DNA of 64,000 nt from Flavobacterium sp. CF108 (GTDB lineage Bacteria > Bacteroidota > Bacteroidia > Flavobacteriales > Flavobacteriaceae): the NCBI RefSeq assembly GCF_900129795.1, contig NZ_FQWW01000003.1:434001-498000 (forward strand), read 5' to 3'. A program made the translations under genes and the position numbers. Under the pieces are notes generated by a model, which was given only the letters and a program-made list of their open reading frames with translations, did not search any database and had not been told where the DNA came from. This document shows positions 53,511-61,368 of the stretch, piece after piece; position 1 is the stretch's first letter, and each line of letters starts with the position of its first letter.

Positions 53511-53680
53511 CCTCCAGCTTTAGCTGGAGGTAACCAATTTGTGAATAGAAAAGGTTTTTAATTGCCTCCAGCTTTAGCTGGATTTAACTGATTTGCAAAT
53601 AGAAAAAGGCTTTAGCCGAATTAAAAGTTTGGCTAAAGCCTTCTGCACTTTAACTCTAAACCTCCAGCTAAAGCTGGAGG
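53511..53680. repeat. Palindromes CCTCCAGCTTTAGCTGGAGG
   Basis: Copies at 53511-53530, 53565-53582 (truncated) and inverted at 53661-53680, plus a hairpin AAGGCTTTAGCC / GGCTAAAGCCTT at 53606-53642. They fill the 345-bp gap upstream of the YeiH-type gene, with no gene seen. Confidence 0.8.
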
Positions 53681-53697
53681 CAATTTATTATTTATTT

Positions 53698-53786
53698 CCT
53701 GCAAGGTTTCCAAAACCTTGTAGGTATTAGTTATTAATATAGTATTTAAAAATGAAAGACCTACAAGGTTTTGGAAACCTCGCAGG
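53698..53786. repeat. Inverted repeat after the third sulfatase
   Basis: CCTGCAAGGTTTCCAAAACC at 53698 and its complement ending at 53786 form a long stem, 14 bp from the sulfatase stop. It may act as terminator. A related shorter hairpin is at 57789-57821. Confidence 0.7.
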
Positions 53787-53799
53787 ACTGTTGTAATTG

Positions 53800-55413
53800 T
53801 TACAAATCAACAAAGTATTTTTGTTTACCAAAGTCGAATTCATAATAAGTCAAATTAGGCCAAAGTGGTTTGATTAAACCTTTTTCCCAAGTTTGTAAAG
53901 CAGTTTGTAATTCTTTTACTTTTTCAGGATTTTTTGCAGCCAGATCTGTAGTTTCAGATTTGTCTTTTGATAAATTATACAACCATTTTTCATGCGTTTT
54001 TCCGCTGATGATTAATTTCCAGTCGCCGCTTCGAATTGCTTTTGCATCGCCTGAACGCCAGTATAAATCCTTGTGAGCTTCTTTATTGTTATTGACAACA
54101 TCTACTAAATCAACTCCGTCATAAACTCGGTCTTTAGGTAAACCAGAATGTGTAACGGCTGAAATTGTGCTAAAAATATCCAAAGAACTTACGGGAGTTT
54201 TGTAAACAGTATGCGGTTTGATTTTTCCCTTCCACGAAAGTGCAAACGGAACATTTATACCACCTTCAAAATGAGAAAATTTTCCCCCTTTTAATGGTGC
54301 ATTTGTTGTCGCAAAAGTATAATCGGCGCCACCATTGTCGCTGATAAAAAAGATTAAGGTGTTTTCTTCTAAACCTTCTTTTTTTACTTTTTTCCTAATT
54401 CTTCCCACGGCATCATCAAGTGCGCTGATCATAGCAAAATAGACGCGTTTGTTTTCGTCTTTTACATTCGGGAAGCGATCGTAATATTTTTTGCGAACCT
54501 GAAATGGAGTATGCGGCGAATTAAACGGAACGTATAACAAAAATGGTTTGTTTTTATTTTTGTCGATAAAAGCTTCTGCTTCATCTGCAAAAGTTTCGGT
54601 TAGATATTTTTTATCTTTTATGATAGTGGTATCGCGGCGAATTTGTCCAATTCCAACGCGTCCATTCCCCCAAATCGTTTTATCGGTAAAATCTTTGTGA
54701 TGATGATTTATGATATCCGGATTGTCATCTTCTGGAGTATAAAGCGAAAATGCCTGATAAAATCCGTAATGATAATCGAAACCTCTGTCTAAAGGAAAAA
54801 ATCCTTTGTTGTGACCCAAATGCCATTTTCCGATAATGGCAGTATTGTAACCTTGTTTTTTAGCTAAATCAGCAAACGTAATTTCAGATTTTGGCAAACC
54901 CTGCGTTGCGATCGAAGCTTCGTTTGGATAATTTATTTTGTCGTTTAATCGCCAGCTGTTTGTGTTGATTAAATATTTAAAAGCATAATATTCTAAATTG
55001 TTTTTCGGATAACGATCTCCCGGCTGATATTCATGTCCGAAACGTTCCTGATAGCGGCCAGTCAATAATCCCGCACGTGATGGCGAACAAATCGATGCCG
55101 AAACATATCCATCTGTAAAAGTTACTCCAGAAGCTGCAAGTGAATCAATTTGTGGCGTTGGTGTTGATTTTCCTCCGTAAAGAGAAATATCATATTTGCC
55201 TAAATCATCGGCAACTAGAATGATAATATTTGGCTTTTTTTCTGAAGTTGTATCTTTTTGAGAAAGAAATGCGGCCTTTCCTTCGGCTAGTTTTTCATCG
55301 GCTTTAATTAATGTTCCATCGGTATTTATGGGCCAGAATAAAAATGCTGCGATGATAAGAAGCACTAATAAAATAGGAACAACAATCTTGGTTATTTTTT
55401 TATAGTTTGCCAT
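53800..55413 (-). CDS. Membrane-anchored or exported sulfatase (S1 family)
   Basis: A 537-residue sulfatase. The N-terminus has a hydrophobic segment (about 10-27) with no obvious cleavage site, so it may be anchored in the membrane. FGly site Cys109 in CSPSRAGLLTGRY, Mg/Ca ligands in VADDLGKYD, KWHLGHNKG and FISDNGGADY. Closest in motif spacing to GalNAc or aryl-type S1 sulfatases, but the substrate cannot be given. It follows the rhodanese-thioredoxin gene by 260 bp containing palindromes. Confidence 0.92.
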   Translation of the reverse strand: MANYKKITKIVVPILLVLLIIAAFLFWPINTDGTLIKADEKLAEGKAAFLSQKDTTSEKKPNIIILVADDLGKYDISLYGGKSTPTPQIDSLAASGVTFTDGYVSASICSPSRAGLLTGRYQERFGHEYQPGDRYPKNNLEYYAFKYLINTNSWRLNDKINYPNEASIATQGLPKSEITFADLAKKQGYNTAIIGKWHLGHNKGFFPLDRGFDYHYGFYQAFSLYTPEDDNPDIINHHHKDFTDKTIWGNGRVGIGQIRRDTTIIKDKKYLTETFADEAEAFIDKNKNKPFLLYVPFNSPHTPFQVRKKYYDRFPNVKDENKRVYFAMISALDDAVGRIRKKVKKEGLEENTLIFFISDNGGADYTFATTNAPLKGGKFSHFEGGINVPFALSWKGKIKPHTVYKTPVSSLDIFSTISAVTHSGLPKDRVYDGVDLVDVVNNNKEAHKDLYWRSGDAKAIRSGDWKLIISGKTHEKWLYNLSKDKSETTDLAAKNPEKVKELQTALQTWEKGLIKPLWPNLTYYEFDFGKQKYFVDL

Positions 55414-55475
55414 TATAGGTTAGTTTATAATTTTGAATTTTGGTTTTGTGTTGTTTAATTTTTTTAGGTACAGTT

Positions 55476-55600
55476 TGTCAGGCTGAGCGAAGTCGAAGCC
55501 CACATAAGTAGCTCCGTCACGAAAATTCAATCTTTGTAGAGTTTCTAACGCGGGCTTCGACTTCGCTCAGCCTGACATTCGACTTCGCTCAGCCTGACAC
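55476..55600. repeat. TGTCAGGCTGAGCGAAGTCG palindromic repeats
   Basis: An inverted pair (55476-55502 and 55553-55577) and an extra half-copy (55578-55600). Same family as at 8021-8238. No gene is seen in the 260-bp gap. Confidence 0.8.
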
Positions 55601-55610
55601 GATTGTAGCG

Positions 55611-55643
55611 AACTTTGTCAAAGTTTTAAACTTTGACAAAGTT
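55611..55643 (-). terminator. Hairpin after the rhodanese-thioredoxin gene
   Basis: Perfect 13-bp arms AACTTTGTCAAAG and CTTTGACAAAGTT with a 7-nt loop, 31 bp past the stop. No U-run follows on the minus strand, so termination is likely but not certain. Confidence 0.6.
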
Positions 55644-55673
55644 TACGTATATTTTAAGGATGATTATATGTAT

Positions 55674-56381
55674 TTATTTCGAGGCCAAAGCCAAATCAAC
55701 ATCATTTTTCAAATCGCCTAAACCGTCTTTTTTGAAAACGATTTTACCATTTTGATATAAGATCAAAGTAGGGAAGACCTTTACGGTTTTTAAATCGGCA
55801 ATTACTTGCGGGCTGGTTTCTAATTCGATTTCTACGATTTTTAAATTTTCGCCATATTGTGCTCTAATGGTTTCCAGAACTGGTTTTACTTTTATACACG
55901 CACCGCAGTATTTAGAACCAATATCAACCAAAACAGTTTTATTATCAGCAATGATTTTGTTGTATTCCGCTAAGGTTAGTTTGCTTTTAGAATTGGCATA
56001 AAAAGGTTTTCCGTTTCCAATCCAATTCGCAATTCCGCCTTCTAAACTGTAGGCTTCTTTAAAACCTTTTTTTAATAAATCGTCTGCTAACCAAACACTT
56101 CTTCCGGCTCCAATTGAGTAAGTAAAAACGGGTTTAGATTTGTCTAGTTTTGCAACTTGTTCTGCATAATCTTTTGACTCTAAATTGAAGTTTACTGCGC
56201 CATTAATATGGTTTAAGGCAAATTCTTCTGGACCGCGTGCATCAATTATCTGCGGCTTTTTTTCAGCCTGAATTTTACTGTAATAAACATCTAATGAAAC
56301 GGTAGTTGTACTTTTATTTTGCGAAAAACCTACTATTGTAAACAGCAGGATTAGTGTGGTAATATTTATTTTATTTTTCAT
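55674..56381 (-). CDS. Exported rhodanese-thioredoxin fusion, rhodanese site degenerate
   Basis: A 235-residue protein with signal peptide (1-21). Residues 25-128 form a rhodanese domain (IIDARGPEEFALNHINGA, SLEGGIANW), but the active loop reads YSIGAGRS (88-95): the persulfide-forming Cys is Ser89, so sulfur transfer by the normal mechanism is unlikely. Residues 130-235 form a thioredoxin domain with CGAC at 159-162 and cis-Pro204. Predicted periplasmic, perhaps a thiol-disulfide protein whose rhodanese part only binds. Located in the sulfur locus between the fatty-acid-hydroxylase and a sulfatase gene. Confidence 0.9.
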   Translation of the reverse strand: MKNKINITTLILLFTIVGFSQNKSTTTVSLDVYYSKIQAEKKPQIIDARGPEEFALNHINGAVNFNLESKDYAEQVAKLDKSKPVFTYSIGAGRSVWLADDLLKKGFKEAYSLEGGIANWIGNGKPFYANSKSKLTLAEYNKIIADNKTVLVDIGSKYCGACIKVKPVLETIRAQYGENLKIVEIELETSPQVIADLKTVKVFPTLILYQNGKIVFKKDGLGDLKNDVDLALASK

Positions 56382-56405
56382 GATGGAAAGTTTTTGATAA
56401 AAGCT

Positions 56406-56440
56406 GGCAGCGTATTCAAGGTTAATTTGAATACACTGCC
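56406..56440 (-). terminator. Hairpin between the hydroxylase-family and rhodanese genes
   Basis: Arms GGCAG-c-GTATTCAA and TTGAATAC-a-CTGCC with one mismatch and a 7-nt loop, 31 bp after the hydroxylase stop. A weak T-tract (AGCTTTTATC) follows on the minus strand. Confidence 0.55.
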
Positions 56441-56471
56441 GTACTTTATATTTTTTTATTGCTTTTTAAAA

Positions 56472-57539
56472 TTAAGCCTGTTCTAAAACCGGAGTTTGTT
56501 CAACAGTTTCTACTGCTTTTTCTACAGGTTTGGCTTTTAGAGGAAATGCCAATACGCCTTCGGCAAGAGAACTTCCTTCTTTTTTAGATTTGAATATCGG
56601 CCACAAAAATTGTGCGTACCATTCTTCCTGTTTGTATGATTTTGTTCCGTAAGATTCCGGGAATTTACGAGTGATTAATCCAGTTCCGAAAATCATGTCC
56701 CAAATGAAAAACATGTTTCCGAAGTTTCCTTTAAAGTGTCCAACACCGTCACCGCTAGTATCAGCGTGATGCGCGTGGTGTGTTGCCGGAGTAGAAATCA
56801 ATCTTTCTAAAACCCAAGCAATTGGATGTAAAACTTTGTATTTGTAAAATGGTTTGTCCCATGCTATGCTTGAGTGCGCGCCTAAAGTGATGAAACTTTT
56901 AATTACCAAAACAAATAAAGCCGGTAATCCTAAACCTAAATACGTTAAAGTTGCAGTCAAATAAATTTGAGAAAAGAAAACCGTGTAAATAAAGTTTTGT
57001 CTTGAAGCCATCGCCATTCCCATATATGGAGCAGAGTGGTGTGTTCTGTGAAAACGCCATAAAAACGGAACTTGATGGTGTAATCTGTGGTACCAATATT
57101 GGGTTAAATCATCGGCAATTGCGATTAGGAAAAAACCTCCCCAAAATGGAACCCATGAAAGTGTGTTAGCTAAATTTGGTAATAAATAAGGTAAAGCTGT
57201 TAAGCTGAAAAATGCAATTACAGGAGGTAAAAGTAATTTTGGAGCTAAGAAACAAACAATATCTATTTTACGTTCTTCGCCTGTCCATTCGTCATCGTAT
57301 AAACCTGCCGCAAATTCTATAATTCCCAAAACTACCATAAAAACGGTTAATCCCCACGTGCGGATGTTTTCGAATGCTGGTTTTGCGAATTCTAAAAATG
57401 AAGGAAGTGCAATATGCGATTCGCTTACGGCTCCGCCTGTTAATTTAAAATACAGGAAAATTGCCACTACTGGCAAACTGTATATTAATAAACTGATACT
57501 TAAATCTCTTTTTAGTTTTTCTTGTTGAACTATTGCCAT
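56472..57539 (-). CDS. Fatty-acid hydroxylase/sterol desaturase superfamily membrane protein
   Basis: A 355-residue membrane di-iron enzyme with hydrophobic segments at about 15-34, 58-80, 100-125 and 190-215. The eight-His pattern is intact: YWYHRLHH, HRTHHS and THHAHHAD. Such enzymes hydroxylate or desaturate lipids using O2. Residues 325-355 are a polar Glu/Val/Pro-rich tail. It is preceded by a 39-residue membrane protein gene ending 6 bp upstream. Its presence in a sulfatase locus could reflect processing of a sulfated or sulfonated lipid, which is inference. Confidence 0.9.
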   Translation of the reverse strand: MAIVQQEKLKRDLSISLLIYSLPVVAIFLYFKLTGGAVSESHIALPSFLEFAKPAFENIRTWGLTVFMVVLGIIEFAAGLYDDEWTGEERKIDIVCFLAPKLLLPPVIAFFSLTALPYLLPNLANTLSWVPFWGGFFLIAIADDLTQYWYHRLHHQVPFLWRFHRTHHSAPYMGMAMASRQNFIYTVFFSQIYLTATLTYLGLGLPALFVLVIKSFITLGAHSSIAWDKPFYKYKVLHPIAWVLERLISTPATHHAHHADTSGDGVGHFKGNFGNMFFIWDMIFGTGLITRKFPESYGTKSYKQEEWYAQFLWPIFKSKKEGSSLAEGVLAFPLKAKPVEKAVETVEQTPVLEQA

Positions 57540-57545
57540 GATTTC

Positions 57546-57665
57546 TTATTTTAAAAATTGATTAATTAATGCTAATCCTCCGGCTAAAATTACCAGCGGA
57601 ACTAAAAATACAATTGCCCCAACGACAATCTTTTTTCCTATGATTTCATAATCTACTCGTTTCAT
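57546..57665 (-). CDS. Small single-span membrane protein (39 residues)
   Basis: ATG at 57665 to TAA at 57546 encodes MKRVDYEIIGKK, then one strongly hydrophobic span (about 13-34, IVVGAIVFLVPLVILAGG part) and NQFLK. The stop is 6 bp before the hydroxylase-family start, the usual spacing of an operon partner. The positive N-terminus predicts the N-end in the cytoplasm. Probably a small subunit or stabiliser of the neighbouring membrane enzyme; I know no named family. It is short enough to be missed by automatic gene callers. Confidence 0.7.
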   Translation of the reverse strand: MKRVDYEIIGKKIVVGAIVFLVPLVILAGGLALINQFLK

Positions 57666-57788
57666 ATCTTTTTGAATTTTAATATGTTAATGTAAAAATA
57701 AATAATTTAACTTCTAATTCTATGGATGTAGTCGAGTTTTATTTTTTATTTTTTCACTAATTTGTTAGAATCTTCTGTTTTTTATTGA

Positions 57789-57821
57789 AAAACCTACAAG
57801 GTTTTTTAAACCTTGCAGGTT
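57789..57821 (-). terminator. Terminator after the susCD-sulfatase operon
   Basis: AACCTGCAAGG pairs with CCTTGTAGGTT (one mismatch) and is followed by T residues on the minus strand, 8 bp after the sulfatase stop. Confidence 0.75.
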
Positions 57822-57829
57822 GATAATCA

Positions 57830-59752
57830 TTATTTTGCAGTTTCTGTATCTGCAGGTTTAGTTACTTGTTTCACTAAATCTTGTAATGTTTTACCTTTAT
57901 CAGCTCCTGTATTGTGGATTCTTCTGTTGTAAACATCCTGCCAGTCAATCAATGGATAAACATTGTTTTCTTTTGCCTGTTCGTCAAATAATTTTTGAAG
58001 TTCGGCTAACTTTTCAGGATATTTTTTAGCCAGATTGTTACGTTCGTTGAAATCTTCGTTTAAGTTGTATAATTCCCAAACATCAGTATCAAAATTGCTT
58101 GCAGCAGGTTTTTCGTTTTTACCTATTGATTGTTTTACAGCAAATGAATCTGGTAAATGCGCCGCAGCAGCTTTCCATCCATCTTTATAAATAGCTCTGT
58201 TTCCGAAGATATAGTAGTACTGAACTTTGTGTAAAGATTCTGCTTTTGGATTGTCTAAAGAAGCTTGGAAAGAAGAACCCTGAATAATATCTTGTTTAAT
58301 TCCTTTGATATATTCCGGAGCTTTAATTCCTGCGATTTCTAAAGTTGTTGGAAGTAAATCTGTTACGTGGCTGTATTGATTTCTGATTCCGCCTTTGTCT
58401 TTAATTCCGTTTGGATAAAAAACAATTAACGGGTTACGAGTTCCACCTTCAGAATGTGCATCTTGTTTCCAGTTTTTAAAAGGAACGTTTGTTGCCTGCG
58501 CCCATCCTAACGGATAATTTGTATTTAAACCTTTTGCAGTTCCAATTTCTCCAATATTATTTAAATTGCTTTGAAGATTTTCTGCTTCTGTTTTTCCTTG
58601 AGAAAATAAACTTTGGTTGATTGTTCCTTGTAAAGTTCCTTCTTTACTTGCTCCGTTATCTCCAATAGCAACAAAAATTAAAGTGTTGTCAAGCTGTCCG
58701 CTTTCTTTTAGATAATTTACAACTCTTCCAACTTCAGCATCCGTATAAGTCAGGAATCCAGCGTAAGCTTCCATGAATCTTGCGTATACTTTCTTTTCAT
58801 CCGGAGTTAATTTTTTCCAATCTGTTATAAGAGCATTACGTTCCGGTAATACCGCGTTAGCAGGAACAACACCTAATTTCTTTTGGTTTGCCAATACTTT
58901 TTCGCGATACACATCATAACCTTCGTCAAATTTTCCTTTGTAAGGCTCGATCCATTTTTCAGCAACCTGATGAGGTGCATGAACAGCTCCCGGCGCATAG
59001 TACAAAAAGAATGGTTTTCCAGGTGCCGCTTTTTGCTGTTTTTTAATGTAGCTGATCGCTTTATCTGTAATTAATTCATTTAAGTGACGTCCATCTGGTT
59101 TCACATGTGCCTGATCTTCCACTAAATCAGGATTGTATTGATCAGTTTGAGAACCAAGGAATCCGTAGAAATGGTCGAAACCTTTTCCGGTTGGCCATCT
59201 GTCAAACGGACCAGCGTCTGTAGCATCTTCATCTGGAGTTACACCGTATTTACCAACGGCAAAAGTGTTGTATCCATTTTCACGTAAAATCTCTGCAATT
59301 GTTCCTTTATCAGATGGAATTCTTCCGTCCCAGCCCGGAAAACCAGCTGATAAAATAGTGTGTGAAAATCCGCTTTCGTGTACTCTTCCAGAATTTCTTC
59401 CAGTTAATAATGCTGCACGCGTTGGCGCACAAATTGCAGTTGTATGAAAGTTGGTATAACGTAAACCGTTATTTGCCAGATTTTCAAAAGTTGGCGTTTG
59501 AATTAAGCCGCCAAAAACACTTGCAGCTCCAAATCCAACATCATCTAACAAAATCCAAACAATATTTGGAGCTCCTTTTGGTGCTTTTACAGGCTCTGGC
59601 CAATATTCTTTTGAATCGGCTAATGTTTTACCAATTGTTCCTTTGAACTCTTGAGTATCTTGTGCAAAGCCAAATTGTGCAGCTAGCAATGCAGTAATCA
59701 AAAGCCCTTTTCCAGAGCTTTTGATTGTACTGAAATTTTTAAAATTTTTCAT
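57830..59752 (-). CDS. Exported sulfatase (S1 family, large AtsA-like)
   Basis: A 640-residue sulfatase with a signal peptide (about 12-30, ending FGFAQ). FGly site Cys108 in CAPTRAALLTGRN, metal ligands in LLDDVGFG, VGKYGVTPD and VAIGDNGASKEG. The start and length, and features such as TDLLPTTLEIAGI, resemble the Pseudomonas AtsA-like arylsulfatases, which are made in sulfate starvation. It is last in the susC, susD, sulfatase, sulfatase operon and follows the preceding gene by 43 bp. Confidence 0.93.
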   Translation of the reverse strand: MKNFKNFSTIKSSGKGLLITALLAAQFGFAQDTQEFKGTIGKTLADSKEYWPEPVKAPKGAPNIVWILLDDVGFGAASVFGGLIQTPTFENLANNGLRYTNFHTTAICAPTRAALLTGRNSGRVHESGFSHTILSAGFPGWDGRIPSDKGTIAEILRENGYNTFAVGKYGVTPDEDATDAGPFDRWPTGKGFDHFYGFLGSQTDQYNPDLVEDQAHVKPDGRHLNELITDKAISYIKKQQKAAPGKPFFLYYAPGAVHAPHQVAEKWIEPYKGKFDEGYDVYREKVLANQKKLGVVPANAVLPERNALITDWKKLTPDEKKVYARFMEAYAGFLTYTDAEVGRVVNYLKESGQLDNTLIFVAIGDNGASKEGTLQGTINQSLFSQGKTEAENLQSNLNNIGEIGTAKGLNTNYPLGWAQATNVPFKNWKQDAHSEGGTRNPLIVFYPNGIKDKGGIRNQYSHVTDLLPTTLEIAGIKAPEYIKGIKQDIIQGSSFQASLDNPKAESLHKVQYYYIFGNRAIYKDGWKAAAAHLPDSFAVKQSIGKNEKPAASNFDTDVWELYNLNEDFNERNNLAKKYPEKLAELQKLFDEQAKENNVYPLIDWQDVYNRRIHNTGADKGKTLQDLVKQVTKPADTETAK

Positions 59753-59795
59753 TCGATTAAATTTTTATTTATTAGTAATCAGTATTTTAATTAAA

Positions 59796-61364
59796 CTATT
59801 TTATTCTATTCCAATCTTCGACACCTACTTTTACAGACCATTTTTGATGTAACTCAATTAGGGTTTGGAGTAGTTTCGGTTCTAATTTTGCTACGTTTTT
59901 TGTTTCTGTTCTATCTGCAGTAAGATTGTACAATTCCCAAGGCTGATTGTTTTCGGCTACTGCTTTCCATTGATCTTTTCTTACTGCTTTGCTGCCTTCA
60001 TGTTCCCAAAACAAGGCTTCATGTACATCAGATTGCTGTCCTTCAAATTCCTTTTTTAAGCTGATTCCTTCTAAAGGTGTGAGGTTTTTTCCTTGAAAAG
60101 CATCAGGGTATTGAAAATCTGCATATTCCAGACAAGTCGGGAAAATATCAATCACATGACTTACTCGGTTACTTACTGTTCCGGCTTTAATATGCTTTGG
60201 ATAGTAAGCAATAAAAGGAGAAGCAATTCCGCCTTCGTGGGTATTCTTTTTGAATAGTTGAAAAGGCGTGTTGCTCACATTTCCCCACGGACTTTCGTAA
60301 CTATCAATAGATACAGCAGAACCTGGTGTTCCATTTTTTTGTGTAACATAATTCCAGTTTTTTACATCATCGGCACTTCCTCCATTATCTGAAAGAAAAA
60401 GAATTAGGGTATTATCTTCTTCTCCCAACGTCTTGACTTTCTGCAGGATTTCTCCAATTCCGGCATCCATTCTGTCTATCATGGCGGCGTAAATTGCCAT
60501 TCGGGTATCCCATTTGTCTTTTTCTTCGGTGCTTAGTTTTTCCCAATCCGGCACTTTTTCAAAACGATTAGATAAGTCCCAATTTTTATCAATAATTCCT
60601 TGTTCTTTTAATTTTTTAAAACGGCTTGCCCTCAATTTATCCCATCCTTTTAGGTATTTACCTTTGTATTTTGCAATATCTTTCGGCAATGCCTGAATGG
60701 GCCAATGTGGAGCATTATAAGCAACATACAGAAAAAATGGTTTTTGCTGATTGTGCTGTTTTTCTAAAGAACTGATGGCAAAATTGGTAATTTCCTGAGT
60801 CAGATAAGTTGAAGTATCCGTGCGGATAATTTCTTTATCTCCTTTCAAAAAAGTAACTTTTCTTCCGTCATTATATAAAGGCTGCGAGTTAAAATAACTG
60901 CTCCCGTTGTTTTGTAATGTAAAAGAATCATCGAATCCTCTATTAACCGCCCAGGCTGATGGCACTAAACCAACGTGCCATTTTCCTGAAACAATCGTAC
61001 TGTATCCTGCCTGTTTAAGTGCTTGTCCAATGGTGATACAATGCTCGTTTAAATATCCCTGATAAGCCGGAAATCCTTTATCCTGAACCATATCGCCAAC
61101 ACCTGCCTGATGCGGATACAAACCCGTTAGCAATGAAGCCCGCGAAGGACAGCAGCGGCCTGCATTATAAAACTGCTTTATAATAAGCCCGTTTTTAGCA
61201 AGTTTATCCAGGTTTGGAGTTTTAATTTCTGAGCCAAAAGCACCAATATCTGAGTAACCTAAATCATCCGCCAAAATGACGATGATGTTAGGCTGCTTTT
61301 TCTGTGCAAATAGGTGAGATTGTGCAGCAACCAATAGGGCAAGGATGAACAGTTTTTTAATCAT
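59796..61364 (-). CDS. Exported sulfatase (S1 family)
   Basis: A 522-residue sulfatase with signal peptide (1-20, ending LFAQ). The FGly site is Cys71 in CCPSRASLLTG, with Cys72 as an unusual middle residue. Metal sites include ILADDLGYSD, KWHVGLVPS and FLSDNGGSAD. Its pattern closely parallels the 49516-51171 sulfatase (YPHQAGVGDM / YQHKAGVGFF), suggesting duplication. It starts only 4 bp after the susD stop, so import and sulfatase genes share a transcript. Confidence 0.94.
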   Translation of the reverse strand: MIKKLFILALLVAAQSHLFAQKKQPNIIVILADDLGYSDIGAFGSEIKTPNLDKLAKNGLIIKQFYNAGRCCPSRASLLTGLYPHQAGVGDMVQDKGFPAYQGYLNEHCITIGQALKQAGYSTIVSGKWHVGLVPSAWAVNRGFDDSFTLQNNGSSYFNSQPLYNDGRKVTFLKGDKEIIRTDTSTYLTQEITNFAISSLEKQHNQQKPFFLYVAYNAPHWPIQALPKDIAKYKGKYLKGWDKLRASRFKKLKEQGIIDKNWDLSNRFEKVPDWEKLSTEEKDKWDTRMAIYAAMIDRMDAGIGEILQKVKTLGEEDNTLILFLSDNGGSADDVKNWNYVTQKNGTPGSAVSIDSYESPWGNVSNTPFQLFKKNTHEGGIASPFIAYYPKHIKAGTVSNRVSHVIDIFPTCLEYADFQYPDAFQGKNLTPLEGISLKKEFEGQQSDVHEALFWEHEGSKAVRKDQWKAVAENNQPWELYNLTADRTETKNVAKLEPKLLQTLIELHQKWSVKVGVEDWNRIK

Positions 61365-61368
61365 TTTA

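Noticed and set aside
55476-55600. Insertion-sequence ends in the TCAGGCTGAGCG repeats
   Set aside because: No transposase ORF lies between or beside them; copies at 8 kb and 55 kb have the pattern of scattered palindromic repeats.
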